A stretch of DNA of 44,096 bases from JAJTHJ01 sp046316025 (GTDB lineage: Bacteria > Pseudomonadota > Gammaproteobacteria > Burkholderiales > Burkholderiaceae_F), in the NCBI GenBank assembly GCA_046316025.1, contig JBKCXU010000095.1, forward strand, positions 1-44,096, written 5' to 3'. Within the stretch, counting starts at the first letter, position 1, and each line of letters starts with the position of its first letter. The notes below the pieces were generated by a model. The model was given only the letters and a program-made list of their open reading frames with translations, ran no database searches and was not told the origin of the DNA. Below are positions 33,659 to 42,375 of the stretch, in pieces. A program made the translations under genes and the position numbers.

Positions 33659-35671
33659 ATGACCGACCCCGAACTCGACGCCGCGCTGGCGCGCGCAGCC
33701 GATCCCGCGACCGACCCGGTGCGGGCGCTGCACGCGCTCGCCGCCTGGCTGCGACCGGCGCGCGGTGAGTCGACGCAAGCAGCGGTGGCGCGCTACGCGC
33801 TGCTCGTCGAGCGGCTCGAAGACGATGCCGCAGCCGCCGCCGTGCTGCGGGCGCAGCTCGCGCGGCTCTTCGGCCAGCGGCGGCTGGTGAGTTTTTTTGC
33901 CGAAAGCGGCATCCTGCCGCCGACCGGATTCTTTACCGAACTCGGCCGCATCGTCGCGCACCGACTGCTGCCCGAACTGCCCGACGAGCGCAGCCTGCGC
34001 GACGCGCTGGGCCAGATCTTCAACCGCCGCGACGATTGGGCCTGGTTGCAGGCGCTGCCGCACGAAGACTCGCGCCGATTGTGGACCGTGCTCGGCGGGC
34101 AATCGACGCCCGACCATCCGCGCGTAACCGCGGCGCTCGACCAGATGCTGGAGGCGCTGCTGGTGCTCGCCTACCGGATCGGCGGCGTGGACGCCGAGGC
34201 GGAGTTCACCCGGCTGGGCGCTGCGTTTACCGACAGCGCGGTGCACTTTCGCGCGGTGGCCGGCGAGGCGCAGCGCTTCGTCGACGATCTGCGCGCGCGC
34301 CTGGCCGACCCCGCCGCGCCGGCCACCGACGAGCGCCAGTTACTGGTGCTGGTCGATCAATGCCGGCAACTGCTGGAACGCGCCCGCCGGGCCTCGATGC
34401 GGTTGGGCACGAGTCTCGCGCTGACCTACTTGCTGCGGCGCTCCGCGCAAAGCCTGCGGCGGATCGAAACGCTCGCCGCGCTGCTTGCCGCCTGGCTGCG
34501 GCCGGAAGCGCGCGCGGACGCGCTCGAGGCCTGGCTCGGGCTGATGCGCGAAACGCTCGCCGCCGAAAGCCGCCGCGGCAGCCTGCGCGAGCATCTGGCC
34601 GGCGGTGCGGCGCTGCTGGCGCTGCGCGTGACCGACAACGCGGCCAAAACCGGCGAGCACTACGTGGCCGAGTCGCCGCGCGAGCTGGCGCGCATGTGGC
34701 GCGCGGCCATGGGCGCGGGCGCGATCATCGCGGTACTGGCGTTGCTGAAGATCTTCGCCGGCAAGCTCGACCTGCCGCCCGCCGGGGTCGCCACCGCCTA
34801 CAGCCTGATTTACGGCCTGGGCTTCGTGCTGATCTACATGCTGCACCTGGTGATCGCCACCAAGCAGCCGGCGATGACCGCGCAGACCATCGCCAACCGC
34901 CTGGGCGAACTGAAGGCCGGGCGCCAGCTCGACCTGGCGCCGGTGGTCGATCTGATCGTCGCGGTGACGCGCACGCAGTTCGCGGCGATCCTCGGCAACG
35001 TCGTGCTGGCGGTGCCGACCGCGATCGGCGTGGCGCTGCTGCTGCGCTGGCTGCATGGCGGGCCGGTGATCGACCTCGGCAAGGCGGCGTACCTGCTGGG
35101 CGACGTGAATCCGCTCAGTTGGGCGCCGTGGTACGCGGCGATTGCCGGGTTCTTTCTGTTTCTGTCCGGCGTGTTGTCGGGCTACTTCGACAACTGGGCG
35201 ACCTACGCGCGCGTCGGCGCCCGCGTGGCGCGCCTGCGCTGGCTGCGCGGGACGGCCGGGCGCGAGCGCGCCGCGCGCGTGGGCGAGTACGTGGAAAACC
35301 ACCTGGGCGGCCTGATGGGCAACTTTCTCTTCGGCTGCATGCTCGGCAGCGCCGGCGTCTTCGGCGCCTTTCTCGGGCTGCCGATCGACATCCGCCACAT
35401 CGCGTTTGCGTCGGCCAACGTCGGCTATGCGCTGGTGGCCTTCGACTTCGCGCTGCCGTGGGCAGCACTCGCCTGGGCCGCACTCGGCGTGGCAGTCATC
35501 GGCACGATCAACCTGGCGGTGAGCTTCACGCTGGCGCTGCGCATGGCGATCAAGGCGCGCGGGGTGACCTTCACCCAGACGCGCGAACTGCTGCGCGCGT
35601 TGTGGCGGCGCTTCCGCGCGCAACCGGCGAGCTTCTTCGTCGCGCCGCGCGGTGCGCCGCCCTCCTCCTGA
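33659..35671 (+). CDS. PF10136-family membrane protein (commonly labelled site-specific recombinase)
   Basis: The 670-residue product matches the beta-proteobacterial family known from Neisseria as Gcr, 'site-specific recombinase'. The N-terminal ~350 residues are soluble and helical (FFAESGILPPTGFFTELGRI, then RLGTSLALTYLLRRSAQSL). The C-terminal half holds about six hydrophobic segments, for example GAGAIIAVLALLKIFAG, IYGLGFVLIYMLHLVIAT and LPWAALAWAALGVAVIGTIN, and the conserved YVENHLGGLMGNFLFGCMLG. None of the Tyr- or Ser-recombinase catalytic motifs is visible, so the common name is doubtful: it looks like an inner-membrane protein of unknown job. Start ATG at 33659-33661; the longer frame from 33551 runs through a repeat. 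Gene order suggests co-transcription with the decarboxylase 10 bp downstream. Confidence 0.85.
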   Translation: MTDPELDAALARAADPATDPVRALHALAAWLRPARGESTQAAVARYALLVERLEDDAAAAAVLRAQLARLFGQRRLVSFFAESGILPPTGFFTELGRIVAHRLLPELPDERSLRDALGQIFNRRDDWAWLQALPHEDSRRLWTVLGGQSTPDHPRVTAALDQMLEALLVLAYRIGGVDAEAEFTRLGAAFTDSAVHFRAVAGEAQRFVDDLRARLADPAAPATDERQLLVLVDQCRQLLERARRASMRLGTSLALTYLLRRSAQSLRRIETLAALLAAWLRPEARADALEAWLGLMRETLAAESRRGSLREHLAGGAALLALRVTDNAAKTGEHYVAESPRELARMWRAAMGAGAIIAVLALLKIFAGKLDLPPAGVATAYSLIYGLGFVLIYMLHLVIATKQPAMTAQTIANRLGELKAGRQLDLAPVVDLIVAVTRTQFAAILGNVVLAVPTAIGVALLLRWLHGGPVIDLGKAAYLLGDVNPLSWAPWYAAIAGFFLFLSGVLSGYFDNWATYARVGARVARLRWLRGTAGRERAARVGEYVENHLGGLMGNFLFGCMLGSAGVFGAFLGLPIDIRHIAFASANVGYALVAFDFALPWAALAWAALGVAVIGTINLAVSFTLALRMAIKARGVTFTQTRELLRALWRRFRAQPASFFVAPRGAPPSS

Positions 35672-35681
35672 AGGTCTGCCG

Positions 35682-37937
35682 ATGCTGCAACAGTTCCGCT
35701 TCCCCATCTTGGTCATCGACGAAGACCTGCGCGCCGACAGCGACAGCGGCGTGGGCATCCGCACGCTCACCCGCGCGCTGGAGGCCGAGGGGCTGGAGGT
35801 CGTGGGACTGACCGGCTTCGGCCACCTGACGAGCCTGGCGCAGCAGCAAAGCCGCGCCTGCGCCTTCATCGTCTCGATCGACGACGAGGAAATCGTCGAG
35901 GGCGACGACGACGGCGCGGCGGTGGCGATACTGCGCGACTTCGTGCGCGAAATCCGCCGCCGCAACGCGGACATCCCGATTTTTCTGTACGGCGAAACGC
36001 GCACCGCGCGCCACCTGCCCAACGAGCTGCTGCGCGAGTTGCACGGCTTCGTCCATCTGTTCGAGGACACGCCGGAGTTCGTCGCCCGCTACATCGTCCG
36101 CGAAGCACGCGCCTACCTGGACGGTCTGGCGCCGCCGTTTTTCCGCGCGCTGACCGATTACGCGCGCGACAGCTCGTACTCCTGGCACTGCCCGGGGCAC
36201 TCGGGCGGCGTGGCATTTCTCAAAAGCCCGGTCGGCCGGATGTTCCACCAGTTCTTCGGCGAGAACCTGCTGCGCGCCGATGTGTGCAACGCGGTCGAAG
36301 AACTCGGCCAGTTGCTCGACCACACCGGCCCGGTGGCGGCGAGCGAGCGCAACGCCGCGCGCATCTTTGGCGCCGATCACCTGTTTTTCGTCACCAACGG
36401 CACCTCTACCGCCAACAAGATCGTCTGGCATTACGTGGTCGCCCCCGGCGACGTGGTGGTGGTGGACCGCAATTGCCACAAGAGCGTGCTGCACGCGATC
36501 GTCATGACCGGTGCGGTGCCGGTGTTCCTGATGCCGACGCGCAACCACTACGGGATCATCGGTCCGATCCCACGCGAACAGTTCGCGCCGGAAGCGATCG
36601 CCGCGCGCATTGCCGCGCATCCACTGCTGCAAGGGCGCGGCACGCTCAAGCCGCGCGTGCTCACACTCACGCAGAGCACCTACGACGGCATCGTCTACAA
36701 CGTCGAGACCATCAAGCAGCTGCTCGACGGCAAGATCGACACGTTGCACTTCGACGAGGCCTGGTTGCCGCATGCGGCCTTCCATCCGTTCTATCGCGAC
36801 ATGCACGCCATTGGCGGCGTGGAGCCGCGGCCGCGGATGCGGCAGTCGATGCTCTTTTCCACGCAGTCCACGCACAAGCTGCTGGCGGGGCTGTCGCAGG
36901 CCTCGCAGATCCTGGTGCAGGACGCGCAGACCGAGCGGCTGGATACGTTTCAGTTCAACGAGGCGTATCACATGCACAGCTCGACCTCGCCGCAGTACGC
37001 GATCATCGCCAGCTGCGACGTGGCGGCGGCGATGATGGAGCCGCCCGGCGGCGCCGCGCTGGTGCAGGAGTCGCTCGACGAGGCGCTCGATTTTCGCCGC
37101 GCGATGCGCAAGGTGGATGCGGAACTCGGCGAGTCCTGGTGGTTCAAGGTCTGGGGGCCGGACGAACTGGAGCCCGAGGGCACGCCGCAGCGCGAACACT
37201 GGCTGCTGCGGCCGGGCGAGCGTTGGCACGGCTTTGGCGAGTTGGCGCCGGGCTTCAACCTGTTGGACCCGATCAAGGCCACCGTGATCACGCCGGGGCT
37301 GGACGTGGACGGGCGCATCGGCGAGCGCGGCATCCCCGCCGCGGTGGTGACCAAGTACCTGGCCGAGCACGGCATCGTGGTGGAGAAGACCGGGCTGTAC
37401 TCGTTTTTCATCATGTTCACGATCGGCATCACCAAGGGCCGCTGGAACACGCTCGTGACCGAGTTGCAGCAGTTCAAGGACGACTACGACCACGACCGGC
37501 CGCTGGCGCGCCTGATGCCGCGCTTCGTGCGCGCGCAGCCGCGCTACGAGGCGCTCGGCCTGCGCGCGCTGTGCGACGCGATCCACGCCGTCTATCGCGA
37601 GCGCGACATCGCGCGGCTGACCACCGAGATGTACGTCTCCGAGATGGAGCCGGCGATGACCCCGGCGCAGGCCTATGCGCACATGACGCACTGGGAAGTG
37701 GAGCGCGTGCCGATCGACGCGCTGGAAGGCCGCGTGTCCGCGGTGTTGCTCACACCCTACCCGCCCGGCATCCCGCTGCTGATTCCCGGCGAGCGGATCA
37801 ACGCCCGCATCGTCGACTACCTGCGCTTCGCCCGCGACTTCAACGCACGCTTCCCCGGCTTCGAGAGCGACATCCACGGGCTGGTCAAGCAGGCCGGCGC
37901 CGACGGCACCGACTACTTTCTCGACTGCGTGCGCTGA
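35682..37937 (+). CDS. Arginine/lysine/ornithine decarboxylase (fold-type I PLP)
   Basis: This is a biodegradative-type basic amino acid decarboxylase, giving CO2 and a di- or polyamine. The 751-residue product has the three expected parts: an N-terminal wing domain of response-regulator fold (FPILVIDEDLRADSDSG), the PLP domain, and the C-terminal domain. In the PLP domain, HCPGHSGGVAFLKSP is the family signature, Asp358 (HFDEAW) pairs with the PLP nitrogen, and Lys399 (STQSTHKLL) forms the Schiff base. The start is the ATG at 35682-35684 with GAAGG about 7 nt upstream; the frame extends to 35652 within the upstream gene. Whether arginine, lysine or ornithine is used cannot be decided by eye. 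Confidence 0.93.
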   Translation: MLQQFRFPILVIDEDLRADSDSGVGIRTLTRALEAEGLEVVGLTGFGHLTSLAQQQSRACAFIVSIDDEEIVEGDDDGAAVAILRDFVREIRRRNADIPIFLYGETRTARHLPNELLRELHGFVHLFEDTPEFVARYIVREARAYLDGLAPPFFRALTDYARDSSYSWHCPGHSGGVAFLKSPVGRMFHQFFGENLLRADVCNAVEELGQLLDHTGPVAASERNAARIFGADHLFFVTNGTSTANKIVWHYVVAPGDVVVVDRNCHKSVLHAIVMTGAVPVFLMPTRNHYGIIGPIPREQFAPEAIAARIAAHPLLQGRGTLKPRVLTLTQSTYDGIVYNVETIKQLLDGKIDTLHFDEAWLPHAAFHPFYRDMHAIGGVEPRPRMRQSMLFSTQSTHKLLAGLSQASQILVQDAQTERLDTFQFNEAYHMHSSTSPQYAIIASCDVAAAMMEPPGGAALVQESLDEALDFRRAMRKVDAELGESWWFKVWGPDELEPEGTPQREHWLLRPGERWHGFGELAPGFNLLDPIKATVITPGLDVDGRIGERGIPAAVVTKYLAEHGIVVEKTGLYSFFIMFTIGITKGRWNTLVTELQQFKDDYDHDRPLARLMPRFVRAQPRYEALGLRALCDAIHAVYRERDIARLTTEMYVSEMEPAMTPAQAYAHMTHWEVERVPIDALEGRVSAVLLTPYPPGIPLLIPGERINARIVDYLRFARDFNARFPGFESDIHGLVKQAGADGTDYFLDCVR

Positions 37938-37940
37938 CGC

Positions 37941-37988
37941 CCTTCTCCCCTCGCCCGCATCAGCGGGAGAGGGGCCGGGGGTGAGGGC
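37941..37988. repeat. Palindromic hairpin after the decarboxylase gene
   Basis: CTTCTCCCCTCGCCCGC and CAGCGGGAGAGGGG can pair; it is a short member of the CCCTCTCCC family and begins 3 bp after the stop, so it may act as a terminator, though no T tract follows. Confidence 0.6.
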
Positions 37989-38047
37989 CGGGGACTATCA
38001 CCAGGCGCCGTCGCCCCAACAGATTTGGCACCCATTGCACCCGCGAT

Positions 38048-38767
38048 ATGACCCAGCCCATCGACCCCACCCCCGCCTTCGCCAATATCTCCACCGCCAC
38101 GATCACCACCGTGCTGCTGAAGAAAGGCCTGCGCAACGTCTGGCTGCGCGGCGCGCGCCCGCTGACGGCGGCAGCGACTCGCGCCGTGGGCCGCGCCTTC
38201 ACCCTGCGCTTCGTGCCGGCGCGCGAAGACCTCGCCACGCCCGAATCCTGGTCCTCCCCCCGCTCCACCCGCGCCGCCATCGAAGCGATGCCCGCCGGCT
38301 GCATCGCGGTCGTCGATGCGATGGGCCTCACCACCGCCGGCATCTTCGGCGACATTCTGTGCGCGCGGATGCACAAGCGCGGCGTGGCGGCCCTCGTCAC
38401 CGACGGCGCGCTGCGCGATGCCGCCGGCGTGCAGGGCAGCGGCCTGCCCGTGTGGGGCGCCGGCATCGCCGCCCCGCCGTCGGTGGCGGCGCTGACCTTC
38501 GTCGGCTGGCAGGAGCCGATCGGCTGCGGCGGCGTGGCCGTGTTCCCCGACGACCTGATCGTCGCCGACGGCGACGGCGCCGTGGTGATCCCCGCCGCGC
38601 TCGCCGCCGAGGTGGCCGAGCAAGCCCGCGAACAGGAGCGGCTGGAAGCCTGGATCATGCGCGAGGTCGAGCGCGGAGTACCGCTGCCGGGGCTGTATCC
38701 GCCGGATGCGGCCACGCGCGCGCGGTACGAGATGGAGCGGGCAGGGAGGCCAGGAGCGCAGCGGTAG
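38048..38767 (+). CDS. RraA-family protein (HMG/CHA aldolase-like)
   Basis: The RraA fold includes both regulators of RNase E and class II aldolases of the 4-hydroxy-4-methyl-2-oxoglutarate type. The 239-residue product has the family metal-site pattern: AGIFGDILC followed by VTDGALRDA (GD ... DG..RD), as in the aldolases. It also has the GCGGVAVFPDDLIVADGDGAVV loop. Its N-terminus lacks a signal peptide. Start ATG at 38048; the ribosome-binding site is weak. The C-terminal ~20 residues are low in homology and Arg-rich. Aldolase activity is a reasonable guess because RraA proper is shorter (about 160 residues). Confidence 0.85.
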   Translation: MTQPIDPTPAFANISTATITTVLLKKGLRNVWLRGARPLTAAATRAVGRAFTLRFVPAREDLATPESWSSPRSTRAAIEAMPAGCIAVVDAMGLTTAGIFGDILCARMHKRGVAALVTDGALRDAAGVQGSGLPVWGAGIAAPPSVAALTFVGWQEPIGCGGVAVFPDDLIVADGDGAVVIPAALAAEVAEQAREQERLEAWIMREVERGVPLPGLYPPDAATRARYEMERAGRPGAQR

Positions 38768-38856
38768 CCTGACTACTATCCTGCCCGGCGGCCGAGCGCC
38801 GACCGTACTTCCCGTTACCCGGCTGCAGGTAAATGTTCGCTACCAGGAGGCCGGAA

Positions 38857-39294
38857 ATGCAGATCGATGGTGCATGTCACTGTGGTGAGGTCTCGTTCAC
38901 CGCGGAGGTCGACCCCACTCGGGTCGTAGTGTGTCATTGCACCGACTGTCAGGTCCTTTCAGGAGGGCCATTCCGCGCAATCGTCACGGCGCCTTACGGA
39001 ACCTTGATCGTCAAGGGACAGACGAGGAGTTACATCAAGATGGCGCAGAGTGGCAATCGCCGTGCTCAGGTGTTTTGCCCGGAATGCGCCGCTCCTCTTT
39101 GGTCAACCGATCCCGACCATCCGACCTCGGTCAACATTCGCCTCGGTTGCGTGGCGCAGCGAGCGTGGTTCAAGCCAACCCTCCAGATCTGGCAGCACTC
39201 GGCGCTGCCCTGGGTGTCGCAGTTGTCGTCGGTCCCAGGCTCGGCAGAACAACAGGCTCTCGTGCCCGACCCGCCGCCGGCAAGTGTCGCTTGA
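38857..39294 (+). CDS. GFA-family (Mss4-like) zinc protein
   Basis: This is a member of the glutathione-dependent formaldehyde-activating (GFA/CENP-V) family; most members' substrates are unknown. The 145-residue product has the Cys sets CHCGEV (residues 7-12), CHCTDCQ and FCPECAAPLW, which bind two zinc ions, and the short GPFRAIVTA segment. The ATG at 38857-38859 is preceded by AGGAGG 6 nt upstream, so it is preferred over the longer frame from 38833. It is a single gene. Confidence 0.9.
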   Translation: MQIDGACHCGEVSFTAEVDPTRVVVCHCTDCQVLSGGPFRAIVTAPYGTLIVKGQTRSYIKMAQSGNRRAQVFCPECAAPLWSTDPDHPTSVNIRLGCVAQRAWFKPTLQIWQHSALPWVSQLSSVPGSAEQQALVPDPPPASVA

Positions 39295-39475
39295 CATCGA
39301 TCTGCGGCGGTCCATAGGAACCCGCCACCCCGACCGACCGACGATGGGATGCGGTCGCTTCCTTGCCGACCGCTGAGGGTGACTCGACGCTGTGGTCGAC
39401 GGGCCTCTACGGCGTTCGCCAGGTGTTCGCTTGCCCGCCGACTTCCCAGCCATCGTCCGAAAGGCTCTTCCAATA

Positions 39476-39632
39476 CGTCGAGTGCGCCCCGTCCGCCCTG
39501 GCGAAGCGCGAGGAGGACCTCTCTCCAGCGGGCCTGTCGCTCGACGCGCTCGCGGCGGTGCTGGACCTGCCCGCCGCGCGCATCCACGAGATCGTGAAGG
39601 AGCGACGAGCGGTCGGCGTAGACACCGCCTAA
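39476..39632 (+). pseudogene. Broken HigA-type antitoxin gene
   Basis: One frame reads RRVRPVRPGE, the usual HigA start (compare 'RPVHPGEvLREEFL'). The next frame continues REEDLSPAGLSLDALAAVLD, then LPAARIHEIVKERRAVGVDT and a stop, the XRE helix-turn-helix of HigA ('...P..RINEIVNGRRGITADTAL...'). A short deletion of about five bases between the two halves explains the frame change. The C-terminal third of a normal HigA is missing. No HigB toxin is recognisable upstream or downstream. Assignment rests on my reading of the motif and is moderate. Confidence 0.5.
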
Positions 39633-39738
39633 CACTTGGTGTGCTACGCGGCGCGGGCTGGACGGGAGGCAGGGGACGATTGGCGTGCGCGTAGAGTTCG
39701 TAGCCGTTCTCGATTCACGGCCCCACGACACCATCCCG

Positions 39739-40677
39739 ATGCAATTCAAGGATTACTACGAAGTGCTGGGCGTGCCGCGCACCGCCAGCGCCGACGAGAT
39801 CAAGAAGGCGTTTCGCAAGCTGGCGCGCAAGCATCACCCTGATCTCAACCCGGCGGCCGAGGCGCAGGCGCGGATGCAGGAGATCAACGAGGCGTATGGC
39901 GTGTTAAGCGACGTGGAAAAGCGCGCCGCCTACGACAAGTTGGGGCAAGGCTTGCGCGGCGGCCAGGAGTTCCGCCCGCCGCCGGACTGGGACGCGGGCT
40001 TCGAGTTCGCGGGCGCGCCGGACGAGGCCGCCGAGGCGCAGAGCGAGTTCTTTGCCAACCTGTTCGGCGCCGCGCGGCGCGCCGGCGCCGGCCGTGGCGC
40101 CGAGCGTCGCATGACGGGCGAGGACCATCACGCCAAGATCGTGATCCCGCTGGAAGACACCTTCGGCGGAGTCACCCGCACGATCACGCTCGCCACGCCG
40201 GAACTGGACGCGGCAGGCCACCTCAGTCTGCGCGAGCGGCAATTGAGCGTGGCGATCCCCAAGGGCGTGCGCGCCGGCCAGCAGATCCGCCTGGCCGGCC
40301 AGGGCAGCCCCGGCTTCAACGGCGGCGCACCCGGTGACCTGTATCTGGAGGTGGAGTTCGCGCCGCATGCGCGCTACCGCGTGGACGGCCGCGATCTCTA
40401 TCTGACGCTGCCGGTCGCGCCTTGGGAGGCGGCGCTCGGCGCCACGGTGCAGGTGCCGACGCCGACGGGCGAGTTGGAGGTCGGCATCCCGGCCGGCTCG
40501 GCCAACGGCCGCAAGCTGCGCTTGAAGGGGCGCGGCATCCCCGGCACACCGCCGGGCGATTTTTACGCGGTGCTGGAACTGGCGCTGCCGCCGGCCGACA
40601 CAGAGGCCGCCCGCGCGCTGTACCGGCAGATGGCGCAGGCCATGCCTTTCAACCCACGTCGCGACCTGGAGGCTTGA
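39739..40677 (+). CDS. cbpA: DnaJ-class co-chaperone CbpA
   Basis: This J-domain protein stimulates DnaK ATPase. The J-domain at the start reads DYYEVLGVPRTASADEIKKA, with HPD at 33-35 (KHHPDLNP); the zinc-finger domain of DnaJ is absent, and the C-terminal substrate-binding domains (VTRTITLATPELDAAGHL, IPKGVRAGQQIRLAGQG, GDLYLEVEFAPHARYRV) are present. Length is 312 residues, as in CbpA. The start is the ATG at 39739-39741 because it begins MQFKDYYEVLGV; the frame extends to 39685 without homology. The cbpM gene starts 3 bp after the stop, the standard pair. Confidence 0.94.
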   Translation: MQFKDYYEVLGVPRTASADEIKKAFRKLARKHHPDLNPAAEAQARMQEINEAYGVLSDVEKRAAYDKLGQGLRGGQEFRPPPDWDAGFEFAGAPDEAAEAQSEFFANLFGAARRAGAGRGAERRMTGEDHHAKIVIPLEDTFGGVTRTITLATPELDAAGHLSLRERQLSVAIPKGVRAGQQIRLAGQGSPGFNGGAPGDLYLEVEFAPHARYRVDGRDLYLTLPVAPWEAALGATVQVPTPTGELEVGIPAGSANGRKLRLKGRGIPGTPPGDFYAVLELALPPADTEAARALYRQMAQAMPFNPRRDLEA

Positions 40678-40680
40678 GCG

Positions 40681-40992
40681 ATGACACAGACGACGATCGT
40701 GGCCGGTGTCTGCCTGGGCGAAGACGGCTGGCTGGAGCTTGAAGAGTTTGCCCGCGCCTGCGGCGCCGATACGCAGTTCGTGCGGCTGCTGGTGGACGAA
40801 GGTCTGCTGACGCCGCCGGTGGCCGCGCCCGCGTGGCGCTTTGGCGGCGACGAGCTCGCGCGCGTGCGCCGCATCCGCCGCTTGCAGCGCGACTTCGAGG
40901 CGAATCTGGCGAGCGTGGCGGTGATGCTGGACCTGCTGGACGAGGTCGAGCGGCTGCGCACGCAGTTGCGGCGGGCGGGGTTGGGGCGGTAG
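40681..40992 (+). CDS. cbpM: Chaperone modulator CbpM
   Basis: This is a MerR-HTH-like small protein that binds the J-domain of CbpA and inhibits it. The 103-residue product has CLGEDGWLELEEFARACGAD, a recognisable start of the MerR-like domain, then FVRLLVDEGLLTPPV and RVRRIRRLQRDFEANLASVA, and a C-terminal helix (DLLDEVERLRTQLRRAGL). It begins 3 bp after the cbpA stop, as in most cbpA-cbpM pairs. Confidence 0.93.
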   Translation: MTQTTIVAGVCLGEDGWLELEEFARACGADTQFVRLLVDEGLLTPPVAAPAWRFGGDELARVRRIRRLQRDFEANLASVAVMLDLLDEVERLRTQLRRAGLGR

Positions 40993-41250
40993 CGCGGTGT
41001 TGCTGCCCGCGGCAATGCGCCGGAGCGCACGGCATCGCCAACGATCCGCGTTGGCTGTCGCAGAAGGGCTTGGACGCGGCACCCGGTCCCGCGTGCTCGG
41101 CGTAGTTGGTGGCGAGCACCGTGCGCATCAGGCCATCGCCAACGGTCTGAAGGTCGAGTTGCGCGGGTCGGGCGATGATTCCGTGTTCGCTAGCGCACCG
41201 ACATCGTGCGGTTCTCGGAGTATCTCTCTTTCTTTCAAGGAGCTGAACTC

Positions 41251-41460
41251 ATGAACTCACGTAATGGTCGTGGCATTGGAATTGGCCTGGCGTCGCTGCT
41301 AGTCGCAGCGAATACCCTGGCCCGGGACGGAACCATGATGAATGGCGGAATGTGGGGTTCCGGAGCGATGGGTGGATACGGCGGATACTGGGTGCCCTTC
41401 CTGGTGCTGGCCGTAGTTGTCGGCTTGGTGGTCTGGGTGGTCAAGCAACAGAGGAAGTAG
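41251..41460 (+). CDS. Small Met/Gly-rich membrane protein
   Basis: This encodes 69 residues. It has a signal-like N-terminus (about 8-24, IGIGLASLLVAANTLA), a loop rich in Met and Gly (MMNGGMWGSGAMGGYGG) and one C-terminal transmembrane helix (WVPFLVLAVVVGLVVWVV) followed by KQQRK. AAGGAG lies 7-8 nt before the ATG at 41251. Met-rich loops of this type occur in small proteins near copper or silver genes, but no such gene is adjacent here. Function unknown; the good ribosome-binding site and clear topology support it as real. Confidence 0.7.
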   Translation: MNSRNGRGIGIGLASLLVAANTLARDGTMMNGGMWGSGAMGGYGGYWVPFLVLAVVVGLVVWVVKQQRK

Positions 41461-41884
41461 TTTGACGGGGACTCTGCGCCCTGCTCAAGCAGACGCTGGC
41501 CCCCCTAGCGTTGCCCGCGACCCTGCGTGCCGCCGCGAACCTGCCGCGCTCGGCGCGCAACGGCTGCGAGGTGGTGCGACGGTGGTCGCACTCGCCCGAA
41601 CGGGAATTCGCGCTGATGCTCGATGCCGACAGGTCCGGCACGGTCGGAGACCGGCGACGCAACGCCCCGAAGAAACGCCAGGCGGTCGGCGAGTTCCGTA
41701 GCCAGAAAGAGTAGCCGGAGCGGGTCGGCGTCTCGGGAAGCGGAAGCACGCGCTCGCCCTGGCCGGCGTCGCGGGCGCGCGCAGCTGGCCGAGCCTGCCG
41801 AGCACCTGCAGACCCAGTGGCGCGGCGCAAGCGCGCCCGCGTCGGTTCTTCCCACTCGTGCGCCAGCACCAGCGCGGCCGAGGC
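41461..41884. other. Gene-poor stretch, no supported gene
   Basis: Frames exist on both strands but none has a recognisable domain, a good ribosome-binding site or plausible composition. A segment reading GCEVVRRWSHSPEREFALML (around 41566-41625, plus strand) looks protein-like and may be a fragment of a decayed gene; I could not name it. Confidence 0.5.
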
Positions 41885-42076
41885 TCACTTCGTCGCGCCG
41901 GTACGGATCGACCCCGCTTTCAGCCGCGCGGCACGCGACGCACTGCCGGCAGCCAGCGGCAGCGTGACGAGGATCGGCTCGCCTTCGCGGCCGACCACGA
42001 TGGCTTCGCCGCGCTGCGCGTCCTGCACGATTTGCAGCGGGTGCTCTGCAAGCTGTTCGGGGGTCACGCCGTGCAT
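41885..42076 (-). CDS. Phd/YefM-like antitoxin, possible
   Basis: The 63-residue frame reads MHGVTPEQLAEHPLQIVQDA, then QRGEAIVVGREGEPILVTLP, which has the order of a Phd-type fold: a short helix, a basic turn and a hydrophobic strand with 'GEPIVVTRHGKPVAVL'-like spacing. GGAG lies 7 nt before the ATG at 42074-42076, which makes this shorter start better than the frame beginning at 42178. No toxin gene (RelE, Doc or PIN type) is recognisable next to it. It diverges from the glycine riboswitch. It could be a solitary antitoxin or a chance frame. Confidence 0.45.
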   Translation of the reverse strand: MHGVTPEQLAEHPLQIVQDAQRGEAIVVGREGEPILVTLPLAAGSASRAARLKAGSIRTGATK

Positions 42077-42188
42077 CTGTGGCTCCGTGCGTTGCTTCCG
42101 GTGCGGTTTACCGCCGTGCGGCGGTGGGCGGTAGCAGAAGCAGCGGCCGGCCGCGACCGCTCTGTTATCCTGCCGCATCGCTCACCGC

Positions 42189-42375
42189 GCGGTACGGGAG
42201 AGCGCGACCGGCAGCCCCGGTCGCCGCCGAAGGCGCAACGCCCGTAATCGCTCAGGTTCCAAAACCGTTCCGCGCGAGCGACTCTGGAGAGACCGGCCCA
42301 TCGCGGCCGGCGCCGAAGGGGCAGTGAACCGCACGCGGTTCCAAACTCTCAGGCACCAAGGACAGAGGGGCAGGG
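42189..42375 (+). promoter_or_regulatory. Tandem glycine riboswitch controlling gcvTH
   Basis: Two glycine aptamers in series bind glycine in the gcv leader. Aptamer 1 (about 42189-42280) has CGGGAGAGC at the 5' side and GCCGCCGAAGGCGCAAC in the core. Aptamer 2 (about 42281-42375) has CTCTGGAGAGACC, GGCGCCGAAGGGGCAGTG, then AAACTCTCAGGCACCAAGGA and CAGAGGGGCAG. P1 of aptamer 2 pairs CTCTG (42282-42286) with CAGAG (42363-42367). These elements are the consensus of the class. Confidence 0.95.

Noticed and set aside
35571..37984. Long frames on both strands overlapping the decarboxylase
   Set aside because: The decarboxylase has all catalytic residues; the others are Arg/Ala/His-rich shadows.
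39066..39749. 227-residue minus-strand frame
   Set aside because: Antisense to the GFA gene and the higA remnant; no motif of its own.
41441..41888. Minus-strand frames of about 107-142 residues
   Set aside because: No ribosome-binding site, no domain, composition typical of chance frames in GC-rich DNA; considered as a toxin partner for the Phd-like frame but no RelE, Doc or PIN motif is seen.
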